This document shows positions 24,101-32,674 of a DNA stretch of 64,000 bases, piece by piece (the first letter of the stretch is position 1; every line of letters starts with the position of its first letter). Where the stretch lies: contig NC_017910.1 of NCBI RefSeq assembly GCF_000262305.1, forward strand, positions 1,984,001 to 2,048,000, given 5' to 3'. Origin of the DNA: Shimwellia blattae DSM 4481 = NBRC 105725. GTDB lineage: Bacteria > Pseudomonadota > Gammaproteobacteria > Enterobacterales > Enterobacteriaceae. The notes under the pieces were generated by a model. The model was given only the letters and a program-made list of their open reading frames with translations, did not search any database and had not been told where the DNA came from. A program made the translations under genes and the position numbers.

Positions 24101-25151
24101 GATGTGATCCTCCCTCTACGCTGTTACGGGCAATATCGCGGGCTTCAGGGGGTGTCAGCTCATCGGGGATGTCAATTCCTGCTTCGCGGTAGTAACGCCA
24201 GGCCCCGATATGCAGCGGAACGGCAACCCCTTTAAGGGCATTTCCCAGCGAGATATATTTGGCGGAACTGTGCACCCCGTGAACCGCCGTCAGATTTTCA
24301 AACATCGCTTTGGTCAGGGTATATGCGGTTTGTTCATCGAGGAATCGCGTAGTTGCCAGAATATTCGGCTGGGCTATGGTGTGCACCACTTCACTTTGCC
24401 CGGGGTAGGTTTGCGCCGGGATCTCAAAACGAAACCAGGAGTTAGCCACCCGATTCACCGCCGCCAGTTGCTCGTCCGTCACGTTCAGCAGACGGGCTTT
24501 CACGCCGCTGGCATATAAATCTGTTACCGCTGAAGCCGGGACACCAGCGGGCAGGGCGCCACCATCAAGACGGCCATCGCGCATGGCGGAGACCGTATCT
24601 CCGTAACCCAGGTATTCCGGGCTGATACTGGCTTTAGACAGCGAGATACCCCGCATAATAATGATGGTGGACTGCTCAGTGCCGCTGGCCTGCGGGCCAA
24701 CAGAGTAGCGGGTATTAGCGATATCACCCAAATCGCCTTTTTTCAGGCGGTTATCCATCAAAACGAAGTGTTCCACATTCGGCCAGAGCATCGAGATACT
24801 GCGCAAATCCTTATAGGGACGGCCTTCGAAGTTACGAACCCCTTCCCAGGCCTCAACGGCCATCAGGCTTTGCAGGATCGAGAGCTGGGCCTCATTCTTT
24901 TTCATCAGATCGATATTTTCAATGGAGCCTGCGGATGACTGGCCGGTCACCTGCACATTCCTGTCTTTCAGTGCGTTACTCCAGACATTTGCCAGCCCCA
25001 CGCCTATCGGATAATAGGTCCCTCCGGTAGAGGCCGTTGCGATGGAAAGAAAGGTCTTGTTCTGATTCTCTTTTTTACCAGCGATCGCCAGCGTAACGAT
25101 AAGAGCTATGCCAATTACACCAAGCAATACTTTTGTTTTCCGGGATGCCAT
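24090..25151 (-). CDS. TAXI-family TRAP solute-binding protein
   Basis: A 353-residue binding protein. An N-terminal hydrophobic segment (VLLGVIGIALIVTLAIAG) serves as signal or anchor, and the TAXI hallmark ATASTGGTYYPIGVGLA follows at about residues 38-54. Further on are SAGSIENIDLMKKNEAQLSI, SVGPQASGTE and GALPAGVPASAV. TAXI proteins deliver substrates to fused TRAP permeases, as encoded immediately downstream with overlap. I used the ATG at 25151, with GAGG seven bases upstream. There is no obvious cleavage site after the hydrophobic segment, so it may remain membrane-anchored. Confidence 0.9.
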   Translation of the reverse strand: MASRKTKVLLGVIGIALIVTLAIAGKKENQNKTFLSIATASTGGTYYPIGVGLANVWSNALKDRNVQVTGQSSAGSIENIDLMKKNEAQLSILQSLMAVEAWEGVRNFEGRPYKDLRSISMLWPNVEHFVLMDNRLKKGDLGDIANTRYSVGPQASGTEQSTIIIMRGISLSKASISPEYLGYGDTVSAMRDGRLDGGALPAGVPASAVTDLYASGVKARLLNVTDEQLAAVNRVANSWFRFEIPAQTYPGQSEVVHTIAQPNILATTRFLDEQTAYTLTKAMFENLTAVHGVHSSAKYISLGNALKGVAVPLHIGAWRYYREAGIDIPDELTPPEARDIARNSVEGGSHHEQ

Positions 25152-25365
25152 TATTACCTCTGCAGGTGATGGTGATTCGCCATGTAGAGGCAACTGGTAT
25201 ACAACATGAAGAAAAGTGCGGCGACCTTCACATGCCCAAAATGTGATCAGATGTAAGCAAATGGATACTTATTTGTTAATAATAATTGCAATTTGTATCT
25301 GATGCGTGCACAGAAAAACCGGCACCATCATGCCACAGCGAAAATAACTAACCCGGGAGGGGAAC

Positions 25366-25671
25366 ATGTCACCGACAATTTTACAGATTCACTTTACCTG
25401 GTCCGGCCCGTTTGGCGCGGAAATGGCGGCATCACTGCGGGAACTGGCCGAATCAATTAACCAGGAGCCGGGGTTTGTCTGGAAAATCTGGACAGAGAGC
25501 GCAGCAGAAAATATAGCCGGCGGGATTTACCTGTTTACCAGCCACGAAAGTGCCAGCCAGTATGTGGAGAAACACAGCGCCCGGCTGGCCTCATTTGGCG
25601 TGACCGGGATCCGCTATCAGATCCTGGCGGCCAACCAGGAATTAAGCGCCATTAACCACGCTCCTTTATAA
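25366..25671 (+). CDS. ydhR: YdhR-family putative monooxygenase
   Basis: A 101-residue protein, the same length as E. coli YdhR, a dimeric ferredoxin-like fold related to antibiotic-biosynthesis monooxygenases (ABM). Shared segments are LQIHFTWSGPFG, AESINQEPGFVWKIWTE, GGIYLFTS and SQYVEKHSARL. The reaction is unknown. It is monocistronic, divergent from the TRAP operon, with GGGAGG about eight bases before the ATG. A hairpin follows 23 bases after the stop. Confidence 0.9.
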   Translation: MSPTILQIHFTWSGPFGAEMAASLRELAESINQEPGFVWKIWTESAAENIAGGIYLFTSHESASQYVEKHSARLASFGVTGIRYQILAANQELSAINHAPL

Positions 25672-25693
25672 ACTCCCTGATTTCTGACAAAAA

Positions 25694-25715
25694 ACCCTGA
25701 GGTAACCCTCAGGGT
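25694..25715. terminator. Hairpin after ydhR
   Basis: A perfect 9-bp stem (ACCCTGAGG / CCTCAGGGT) with a TAAC-type loop lies just after ydhR. On the plus strand no T-run follows; the T6 tract is on the minus strand, so as an intrinsic terminator it would act best on leftward transcription, where no gene is present. Confidence 0.6.
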
Positions 25716-25882
25716 CCTGAATCCCCGCATAAATCGCCTTCGTTTGCTGAGTCTGGCTCCGCGCCCCAATTGAACTGTGAGAGTCTTCACATAACGTTAT
25801 CAGACCGGAATCGGGTTATTGTCATACCTGGCAGGAAAGTTTAACGTCTACACAATCTGGTTTAAACCAAAAGGATTAATTC

Positions 25883-26602
25883 ATGGAAGCAACCTCCACA
25901 GTAGAATACGCAAAAGCCCGGCTGGCAGCCTGGCTGGATGATGGCGTTGTCGGTCTTGGCAGTAAGTTGCCCTCTGAGCGGGAATTATGCGAGTTACTGG
26001 GGGTTAAACGCATGACCCTGCGCCAGGGGTTACTGGCCCTGGAGTCGGAAGGCCGTATCTTCAGAAAGGATCGCAAAGGCTGGTTTGCCGCACTGCCACG
26101 TTTTAACTACAACCCGGAGTCCTCCACCAGCTTTAAACAGGCGGCCCTGGAGCAGGGGCGTATCCCTTCCTGGCGCTATATCTCCTGCGAAACGGTAGAT
26201 CACGCACCGGCCGTTATTTGCCAGAATCTGCAGCTTAGCCCGGAAGATCCGGTATATCTGATTTGTGGCTGGGGAGCGCTGGATAACCATAAAGTGTTCT
26301 ATCACCAGACCTGGATCAATCCGCTGACTGCGCCGGACTTTATCAGCCACCTGGGCAACAACGCGTTTGCGGAAGTGTGGGCGCAACACTATCAGACACA
26401 AACACATACCCGTCATCTGGCCTTCAGACCAACCCGCTTAACCGGGGAAGCCTGCCGGGAGATTGGCGGCACCCCCAGCACCCCGTCGATTCTGGTGGAA
26501 AAGCACCGGGCAGACAGTCAGGGGCGGGTAGTACAAATTGATATTGAATACTGGCGGTTTGAATCCGTTGATTTTTTTATCGACTTACGGGAGTCAAAAT
26601 GA
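25883..26602 (+). CDS. GntR-family (UTRA) transcriptional regulator
   Basis: A 239-residue HutC-type regulator. The winged helix is in residues 1-70 (ARLAAWLDDGVVGLGSKLPSERELCELLGVKRMTLRQGL, split by the wing EGRIFRKDRKGWF). The UTRA effector domain follows at about 85-235 (EDPVYLICGWGALDN, VFYHQTWINP, RVVQIDIEYWRFESVDF). UTRA regulators sense sugar phosphates, amino-acid derivatives or phosphonates. It overlaps the next gene by four bases and should control that gene and the transporter that follow; the effector is unknown. Confidence 0.9.
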   Translation: MEATSTVEYAKARLAAWLDDGVVGLGSKLPSERELCELLGVKRMTLRQGLLALESEGRIFRKDRKGWFAALPRFNYNPESSTSFKQAALEQGRIPSWRYISCETVDHAPAVICQNLQLSPEDPVYLICGWGALDNHKVFYHQTWINPLTAPDFISHLGNNAFAEVWAQHYQTQTHTRHLAFRPTRLTGEACREIGGTPSTPSILVEKHRADSQGRVVQIDIEYWRFESVDFFIDLRESK

Positions 26603-27576
26603 ATTTACAACAGGCAGTTAAAATTATGCAGAGGGCGGATGATCTGCCGCTTTACCTGCATGCCTATGCGTTCCATCTCAATATGCGGACAGAAAAAATA
26701 TTACCGGAAGATTTGCTGCTGATTGCCGCACAGCAGCAGCTTCGCGGAGTGAAAATACACGTTCTGGACGGCGAAACCCGCTCCCTTGCCTGTGCCGATC
26801 CTTCCCGGCTGGCAAATTTTGGGCAGCAGGCACGCCAGGCCGGGCTGGATATTCATATTGAAACCAGCGCGTCGGATGCCGCAACCCTCGATCAGGCGGT
26901 GAATATTGCCCTGAATGTCGGCGCCAGTTCAGTACGGTTTTACCCACGCTATGAGGGGCACCTGCAGGAAGTTTTACAACGGATCCGTGGCGATATTCAG
27001 TATCTCAAACAGCATTATCAGCACAGCGGGCTGAGCTTTACCCTGGAGCAGCATGAGGATTTGAAAAGTGCCGAGCTGCTGGCACTGGTTCAGGAGGCTG
27101 ATTTCCCGCAGCTTTCTCTGCTGTTCGACTTTGCCAATATGATTAATGCGGCGGAAGATCCTCTCAACGCCCTGGCAGTCATGGCTCCGGCAGTGACACA
27201 GGTGCATATTAAAGATGCCCAAATCACCCACGAAGCGCAGGGAACCGGTCACCGGGCATGTGCATCTGGCCAGGGGGATCTTCCGTTTCGCGAGCTGTTA
27301 AAAAATCTTATCTGCCTGGGAGAAGAGACACCACAGGTAACAGCATACGGCCTGGAAGAAGAGGTGGACTACTACGCACCGGCATTCCGTTACGCCAGCG
27401 AAGGGGATAATCCGTGGATCCCGTGGCGGGAAATGAGCGAAACCCCATTACCCACCGGCAATGTTGCGCAGCGGCTGGCGCAGGAATATCAGGATGCGCT
27501 GAATCAGATAAGCTACGTACGCAATATTATTAATGAATTAACTGAAAACGCCCGGCGAGTATTACAAGCCGCCTGA
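26599..27576 (+). CDS. Sugar phosphate isomerase/epimerase-type TIM barrel protein
   Basis: A 325-residue AP-endonuclease-2-fold TIM barrel. Metal ligands are recognisable: Glu in FTLEQHEDL, Asp in LLFDFANM, His in VHIKDAQI and Glu in YGLEEEVDYY. The family includes xylose isomerase-like epimerases, inosose dehydratase and hydroxypyruvate isomerase, so a sugar or cyclitol step is likely. The last 40 residues form a helical tail outside the barrel. It is translationally coupled to the GntR gene (ATGA overlap) and followed by an MFS transporter, which points to uptake and isomerisation of one compound. No kinase or aldolase is nearby, so the pathway is incomplete here. Confidence 0.8.
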   Translation: MNLQQAVKIMQRADDLPLYLHAYAFHLNMRTEKILPEDLLLIAAQQQLRGVKIHVLDGETRSLACADPSRLANFGQQARQAGLDIHIETSASDAATLDQAVNIALNVGASSVRFYPRYEGHLQEVLQRIRGDIQYLKQHYQHSGLSFTLEQHEDLKSAELLALVQEADFPQLSLLFDFANMINAAEDPLNALAVMAPAVTQVHIKDAQITHEAQGTGHRACASGQGDLPFRELLKNLICLGEETPQVTAYGLEEEVDYYAPAFRYASEGDNPWIPWREMSETPLPTGNVAQRLAQEYQDALNQISYVRNIINELTENARRVLQAA

Positions 27577-27690
27577 AATAAATAATTAAAAACATTCAGC
27601 CACACCATAAATCACCACGTCACGTGGCGGTGGAGACATGCCTGTAATGCAGGGTGTGGCGAGTATATATCCTTTTACGTGGAACTTTTT

Positions 27691-28953
27691 ATGCTGACAA
27701 AAAAGAAGTGGACACTGTTCAGTCTGCTGATTTTATGTGGCGGTACAATATATAAATTACCGTCACTGAAAGATGCTTTTTATATTCCCATGCAGGAATA
27801 TTTTCATTTAACCAACGGGCAAATAGGCAATGCCATGTCGGTTAACTCGATAGTGACCACCATTGGCTTTTTTCTGTCTGTCTATTTTTCCGATAAACTG
27901 CCCAGACGTTTTACGATGTCATTTTCACTGGTGGCGACCGGGTTACTTGGCCTCTATTTATCAACAATGCCGGGATACTGGGGAATATTATTTGTCTGGG
28001 CCTTGTTTGGGGTAACCTGCGACATGCTTAACTGGCCGGTATTACTCAAATCGGTCAGCCTGCTGGGAGACAGCACACAGCAGGGGCGTCTGTTTGGCTT
28101 CTTCGAAACCGGGCGCGGTATTGTCGATACCATTGTCGCATTTTCTGCACTGGCGATTTTTGCCGCCCTGGGCGGAACACTGCTGGGGTTCAGGGGCGGG
28201 ATCCTGTTTTACTCCATCACCGCCATTGTGGTGGGGATAGTCATCTTTTTCGTGATGAAGAGCGCTGAGCACAGCGACACCCCGGCCAGGATAGCAAGCG
28301 CACCTGCCAGCGACAGCCAGAACAACAAAATGGGCAGCGTGCTGAAAAACAAAACCGTCTGGCTGGTTGCCTGCAGTGTGTTCTGTGTCTATTCGGTATA
28401 CTGCGGGCTGACCTTTTTCATTCCGTTCCTGAGTAATATTTATGCGCTGCCGGTGGCTCTGGTGGGTGCTTACGGTATTATTAACCAGTACGGTCTGAAA
28501 ATGATTGGCGGCCCGGTGGGCGGGATGATTGCAGATAAAGTATTAAAATCCCCCAGCCGTTATCTTTTCCTGACCTTTATTATCAGTGCGATTATGCTCG
28601 GGGTGCTGATTGTCCTGCCCCATGAAAATATGTCTGTGTATATGGGGATGCTGTGCACGCTGAGTTTTGGCGCCGTGATATTTACACAGCGCGCAGTATT
28701 TTTTGCCCCGATTGGTGAATCCGGAATAGAGGCGTCACAAACGGGCTCCGCAATGGCAATGAGCAGTTTTATCGGCTATGCCCCGGCCATGTTTTGCTTC
28801 AGTCTGTACGGGCATATTCTTGATAAATTCCCCGGAATGGCGGGGTATCAAATCGTTTTTGGTCTGATGGCTTGTTTTGCCTGCGCAGGTATTATTATCA
28901 GCGGGATTTTAGTCAGCCGTATTCGTAAAAATAACAATGCCCGGGTGAATTAA
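27691..28953 (+). CDS. YihN-like MFS transporter
   Basis: A 420-residue, 12-helix major facilitator that resembles E. coli YihN along its length: MLTKKKWTLFSLLILCGGTIYKL-type start, AFYIPMQEYFHLTNGQIGNAMSVNS, FETGRGIVDT, INQYGLKMIGGPVGGMI and TQRAVFFAPIGE. The middle loop (about 198-225) is hydrophilic. YihN itself is uncharacterised beyond lying in the sulfoquinovose gene region, so the substrate is unknown. Start ATG at 27691 matches the YihN start; a GTG at 27679 is unlikely. A palindrome CCACG-TCA-CGTGG at 27615-27627 in the 114-base gap after the isomerase gene may be a regulator site. Confidence 0.85.
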   Translation: MLTKKKWTLFSLLILCGGTIYKLPSLKDAFYIPMQEYFHLTNGQIGNAMSVNSIVTTIGFFLSVYFSDKLPRRFTMSFSLVATGLLGLYLSTMPGYWGILFVWALFGVTCDMLNWPVLLKSVSLLGDSTQQGRLFGFFETGRGIVDTIVAFSALAIFAALGGTLLGFRGGILFYSITAIVVGIVIFFVMKSAEHSDTPARIASAPASDSQNNKMGSVLKNKTVWLVACSVFCVYSVYCGLTFFIPFLSNIYALPVALVGAYGIINQYGLKMIGGPVGGMIADKVLKSPSRYLFLTFIISAIMLGVLIVLPHENMSVYMGMLCTLSFGAVIFTQRAVFFAPIGESGIEASQTGSAMAMSSFIGYAPAMFCFSLYGHILDKFPGMAGYQIVFGLMACFACAGIIISGILVSRIRKNNNARVN

Positions 28954-28963
28954 TTGCGTTAAA

Positions 28964-28987
28964 CCGTGGGCGCACATGCGCCCACGG
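28964..28987. terminator. Hairpin between MFS transporter and maeA
   Basis: A perfect 11-bp stem (CCGTGGGCGCA / TGCGCCCACGG) with a two-base loop lies between convergent stops. Leftward it is followed by TTTAACGCAATTAATT, a weak T-tract, and so it most likely ends maeA; rightward there is no T-run. Confidence 0.7.
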
Positions 28988-28995
28988 GAGCCGGG

Positions 28996-30693
28996 TTAAA
29001 TCGAGGTGCGCCGGTAGCTGCGGTATTCCGGGCGCCAGAAGTTATCTTCAATGGCCTGTTGCAGCGCACTGGCGGAGGTATTGGTTGCAATACCCTGCTG
29101 CTGAGCCATCCGCCCGACGGCAAAAGCAATCGCCTTCGATACCGACTGGATCTCACTGAGTGAGGGCAGCACCTGGCCATCAGGATCGGTGACCAGCGGG
29201 GAGTGCAGGGCCAGCGTCTCACTGGCGGACATCATCATCTCGTCGGTAATGCGCGAGGCACCGCTGGCAATCACCCCAAGCCCGATCCCCGGGAAGATAT
29301 AGGCGTTGTTACACTGGGCAATGGGGTAGATTTTGTCCTTCCAGATAACCGGAGCAAATGGGCTACCGGTCGCCACCAGGGCATTGCCATCGGTCCAGGC
29401 GATAATATCCTGCGGGGTGGCCTCAACCCGGGATGTCGGGTTAGACAGGGGCATCACAATAGGATGGGCGCAGTGCTTATGCATTTCACGAATAATCTCT
29501 TCGGTGAATAACCCGGTTTGCCCGGAAACACCAATCAGAATATCCGGCTTCACATTACGGATAACATCCAGCAGCGACAGGGTTTCGCTGTGGGTATCCC
29601 ACTGGCTCAGGCTGTCATATTTCTGGACCAGCTTACTCTGGAAGGGCATCAGCGTGGGCATCTGATCGGTCAGCAGGCCAAAACGATCCACCATAAATAC
29701 CCGCTGGCGGGCCTGCTCATCGCTTAAGCCTTCCCGTTTGATCTGGGAGATAATCTGCTCTGCTATACCGCACCCGGCGGAGCCTGCACCGAGGAAAACT
29801 ATCTTCTGCTCGCTCAGCTGGCTGCCCGCCGCGCGGCTGGCGGCAATCAGCGCCCCGACCGTGACCGCGGCGGTGCCCTGAATATCATCGTTAAAGCAGC
29901 ACACCTCATCACGGTAGCGGTTTAACAACGGCATGGCGTTTTTCTGGGCAAAATCCTCGAACTGGATCAGCACATTAGGCCAGCGTTGTTTTACCGCCTG
30001 CACAAACTCATCCACAAACTGGAAGTATTCTTCATCCGCAATACGCGGGCTGCGGGTGCCCATATACAGCGGATCATTGAGTAACTGCTGGTTATTGGTG
30101 CCCACATCCAGCACCACCGGCAGGGTGTACGCCGGGCTTATCCCGCCACAGGCCGTATACAGCGAGAGCTTACCAATAGGGATCCCCATACCGCCGATCC
30201 CCTGATCCCCGAGCCCGAGGATACGCTCACCGTCAGTCACGACGATCACTTTGATGGTGTTATTCGGCACGTTTTGCAGAATATCATCCATATTGTGGCG
30301 GTTCTTCCAGGAGATAAAAATCCCCCGCGCCCGGCGGTAGATCTCAGAAAATCGCTCACAGGCGGCACCCACGGTGGGGGTATAAATCACCGGCATCATC
30401 TCTTCCAGGTGATCATCCACCAGCCGGTAAAACAGGGTTTCGTTGGTATCCTGAATATTGCGCAGGTAAATGTGCTGATCGATGGCGGTTTTAAAGCCTT
30501 TAAACTGCAGCCAGGCGCGCTCTGCCTGTTCCTCAATCGTTTCCACCACGTCCGGCAACAGGCCGGTGAGGTTAAAGCTGGCGCGCTCCTCAAGGCTGAA
30601 AGCACTGCCTTTATTCAGCCGGGGAAATTCCAGCAGGACCGGGCCTGCATAGGGGATATAGAGCGGGCGTTGCTTTTTGATCTGGGTATCCAT
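28996..30693 (-). CDS. maeA: NAD-dependent malic enzyme MaeA (SfcA)
   Basis: A 565-residue enzyme, exactly the E. coli MaeA length, that decarboxylates malate to pyruvate with NAD reduction. Landmarks are YTPTVGAACERFSEIYR (N-terminal malic domain), the metal-binding FEDFAQKNAM, FNDDIQGTAAV, and the NAD motif FLGAGSAGCGIAE. The end, YRSYRRTSI, is as in E. coli. The start at 30693 aligns with E. coli MEPKTKKQR; GGAG lies nine bases before it. A GC hairpin with CCCGGGA / TCCCGGG arms at 30719-30738 lies in the leader. It is downstream of, and co-directional with, an aspartokinase gene, 102 bases apart. Confidence 0.96.
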   Translation of the reverse strand: MDTQIKKQRPLYIPYAGPVLLEFPRLNKGSAFSLEERASFNLTGLLPDVVETIEEQAERAWLQFKGFKTAIDQHIYLRNIQDTNETLFYRLVDDHLEEMMPVIYTPTVGAACERFSEIYRRARGIFISWKNRHNMDDILQNVPNNTIKVIVVTDGERILGLGDQGIGGMGIPIGKLSLYTACGGISPAYTLPVVLDVGTNNQQLLNDPLYMGTRSPRIADEEYFQFVDEFVQAVKQRWPNVLIQFEDFAQKNAMPLLNRYRDEVCCFNDDIQGTAAVTVGALIAASRAAGSQLSEQKIVFLGAGSAGCGIAEQIISQIKREGLSDEQARQRVFMVDRFGLLTDQMPTLMPFQSKLVQKYDSLSQWDTHSETLSLLDVIRNVKPDILIGVSGQTGLFTEEIIREMHKHCAHPIVMPLSNPTSRVEATPQDIIAWTDGNALVATGSPFAPVIWKDKIYPIAQCNNAYIFPGIGLGVIASGASRITDEMMMSASETLALHSPLVTDPDGQVLPSLSEIQSVSKAIAFAVGRMAQQQGIATNTSASALQQAIEDNFWRPEYRSYRRTSI

Positions 30694-30795
30694 CTCTGTT
30701 ACTCCGGGGGTAAGAGTCCCCGGGAGCATGTTCCCGGGAGCCACTAGTCACGGGGGGATATCATACAAAAAAGCGTCTATTCTTTACCATCACCA

Positions 30796-32157
30796 TTATT
30801 CAAAGAGATGCCGGTGCAGTTTTCTGATGGCGTCATCGGCGCTGGCGCCCGGCATCAGAAAACACAGGTTATGGTCAGAGGCGCCATAACAAATCAGCCG
30901 GATGTTATCCCGCTCCAGGCGGGAGAATACCGCGTTGCAGACGCCGTTTTCCCGGGAGAGGCGGTTACCTATCAGGGTTACCAGCGCCAGATCGTTTTCG
31001 ATCTCTACCCGGCAGCGGGCGTTCAGCGCGTCCAGCAGGGCCGGGCTCAGGATCTCTGCATTGCCGGAGGTGGCGCCGGTGTTATCCAGGGTCAGCGCAA
31101 TACTGACCTCCGAGGTGGTCACCAGATCCACGGTAATATTGTGGCTGGCCAGCAGGGCGAAAATATCGGCCAGAAACCCGCAGGCATGCAGCATATCCGG
31201 GTTATACAGGCGCAGCAGCGTCTGGTTACGGCGCACCGCCAGCGCCCGGTATAAGGGCAGGCTGTCAGACTGGCGGCAGACAGTGGTCCCGCCCCCGGCA
31301 GGCTGCTTACTGGAGCCGACAAATACCGGAATATCCCGGCGAACGGCGGGCAGCAGTGTGGCCGGGTGCAACACTTTGGCGCCAAAGGTGGCCATTTCAC
31401 TGGCTTCTGCAAAGGAGAGGGTGGCGATGGGCCGGGCCGCCGGCACAATACGCGGATCGGTGGTGTAGATCCCGGCAACATCCGTCCAGATATCGACCCG
31501 GCCTGCGGAAAGGGCCTCTCCCAGTAAGGCGGCGGTATAGTCACTGCCACCGCGCCCGAGGGTTGTGGTGTGGCCGTGTTCATCGCGGCCGATAAAGCCC
31601 TGGGTGACAACCAGCCCGTTCTCAAGGCATGGGCCCAGGTGGCACCGGGCCAGGCGGGCTATCTCATCAACAACCGGCTGGGCCTGGCCAAAGTGGCTGG
31701 TCGTGCGCAGCACGGTTCTGACATCAAACCACCGGGTTTCCACCCCGCGCTCGTGCACGATGGCGGTAAAAATCAGCGTGGACAGCAGCTCGCCGTGGCT
31801 GACCAGCTCGTCCGTCAGCATGGCGGTGGGCTGTAAGGCGGCCTCCCGGGCCAGGCGGGCAATATTATCAATCAGGCTATCGACCTGCGCCCTGATCCCG
31901 TCAGGCTGTTTTAGCCGGTCGACTATCTGGTACTGAATCGCGCGCAGGGTCTCCAGATGATCATCGCGGTAGCGTGCCTCCATCCCCCTGGCAAGTTCAA
32001 CCAGCAAATTGGTGACGCCCGCGCTGGCAGACAACACCACCAGGCGAACCTGGTTATCGGCCAGGACAATATCAGCACTGCGGCGCATGGCGTCAAAATC
32101 AGCCACGCTGGTTCCGCCAAATTTGGCGACAACAACAGGGGGGTAAATACTTGTCAT
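30796..32157 (-). CDS. Aspartokinase, LysC type (second copy inferred)
   Basis: A 453-residue monofunctional aspartokinase close to E. coli LysC (449). It catalyses ATP-dependent phosphorylation of aspartate, the first step to aspartate semialdehyde. Kinase motifs are VVAKFGGTSVADF, LTDELVSHGELLS, GRGGSDYTAALL and DPRIVPAA. Two ACT domains follow from about 310. The lysine-binding region is mostly kept (GFLADIFALLASHNITVDLVTTSE), but the E. coli HSRGF segment reads HACGF. No lysine riboswitch precedes it. It is divergent from dat-ddc, which consume aspartate semialdehyde, so a dedicated supply role is likely (inference). It could still be the only lysC of the genome; the rest of the genome would decide. 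Confidence 0.85.
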   Translation of the reverse strand: MTSIYPPVVVAKFGGTSVADFDAMRRSADIVLADNQVRLVVLSASAGVTNLLVELARGMEARYRDDHLETLRAIQYQIVDRLKQPDGIRAQVDSLIDNIARLAREAALQPTAMLTDELVSHGELLSTLIFTAIVHERGVETRWFDVRTVLRTTSHFGQAQPVVDEIARLARCHLGPCLENGLVVTQGFIGRDEHGHTTTLGRGGSDYTAALLGEALSAGRVDIWTDVAGIYTTDPRIVPAARPIATLSFAEASEMATFGAKVLHPATLLPAVRRDIPVFVGSSKQPAGGGTTVCRQSDSLPLYRALAVRRNQTLLRLYNPDMLHACGFLADIFALLASHNITVDLVTTSEVSIALTLDNTGATSGNAEILSPALLDALNARCRVEIENDLALVTLIGNRLSRENGVCNAVFSRLERDNIRLICYGASDHNLCFLMPGASADDAIRKLHRHLFE

Positions 32158-32674
32158 AACATTCTCATTTCAGGGCACTGTAATTTCTGCCGCCGCGCTA
32201 CCGGGGGTTATGCTTTAATATTTCACTATTACGGAGTTCCTCTCTGAATTCCCGCCACACGAATAGTCTGTTTCACTGTGAAAGTGGCTTTATTAATGCC
32301 ATTTATTATGGCTTCCCGGAAGGTTTTTGGTTCCCGGAAATGGTCAGTTGCAGAGAGGCAATAACCAGCATGTTAAGGGATTTACTGCGGTGAGGCGATA
32401 GTTTCACAAATTTTCATAATCGCCAGCCTGAATAGGTGTCTGGCTAATACTCCGGGCATTTTGCATGGCGTTATTAACCACATAAAATATATGACTACCG
32501 GTGATTTTTGCGTTTCACTTTGATTTTAAAGAGAAAATTATTTATTTGCCATACAAAATAAAATATTGAGCAGCGAACCAAAACAACATATATTAGCCGC
32601 GCTTTTTTTGCCTTTATTTTCTTATAACCATTATTCAATCCGGGGTTATTGATATCCCGGGTTGTGGGAGTGAT
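32158..32674. promoter_or_regulatory. Long divergent control region between aspartokinase and dat
   Basis: A 517-base AT-rich region without coding potential. It holds two identical palindromes TTCCCGGAA at 32313-32321 and 32331-32339 (18 bases apart). It also holds four TTTCAC elements (32221, 32271, about 32403, about 32513), one inside the palindrome TTTCACTGTGAAA at 32271-32283. The dat side ends in GGGAG before ATGATG. I looked for a lysine riboswitch on the minus strand and do not see its conserved helices. Which regulator binds is unknown. Confidence 0.45.

Noticed and set aside
30717..30741. CCCGGGAG repeat in the maeA leader as a mobile-element scar
   Set aside because: It is a short hairpin (CCCGGGA / TCCCGGG) only; there is no inverted repeat pair or target duplication.
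32158..32500. Lysine riboswitch before the aspartokinase
   Set aside because: E. coli lysC has one, so I looked for its conserved helices and loop sequences on the minus strand; they are not there.
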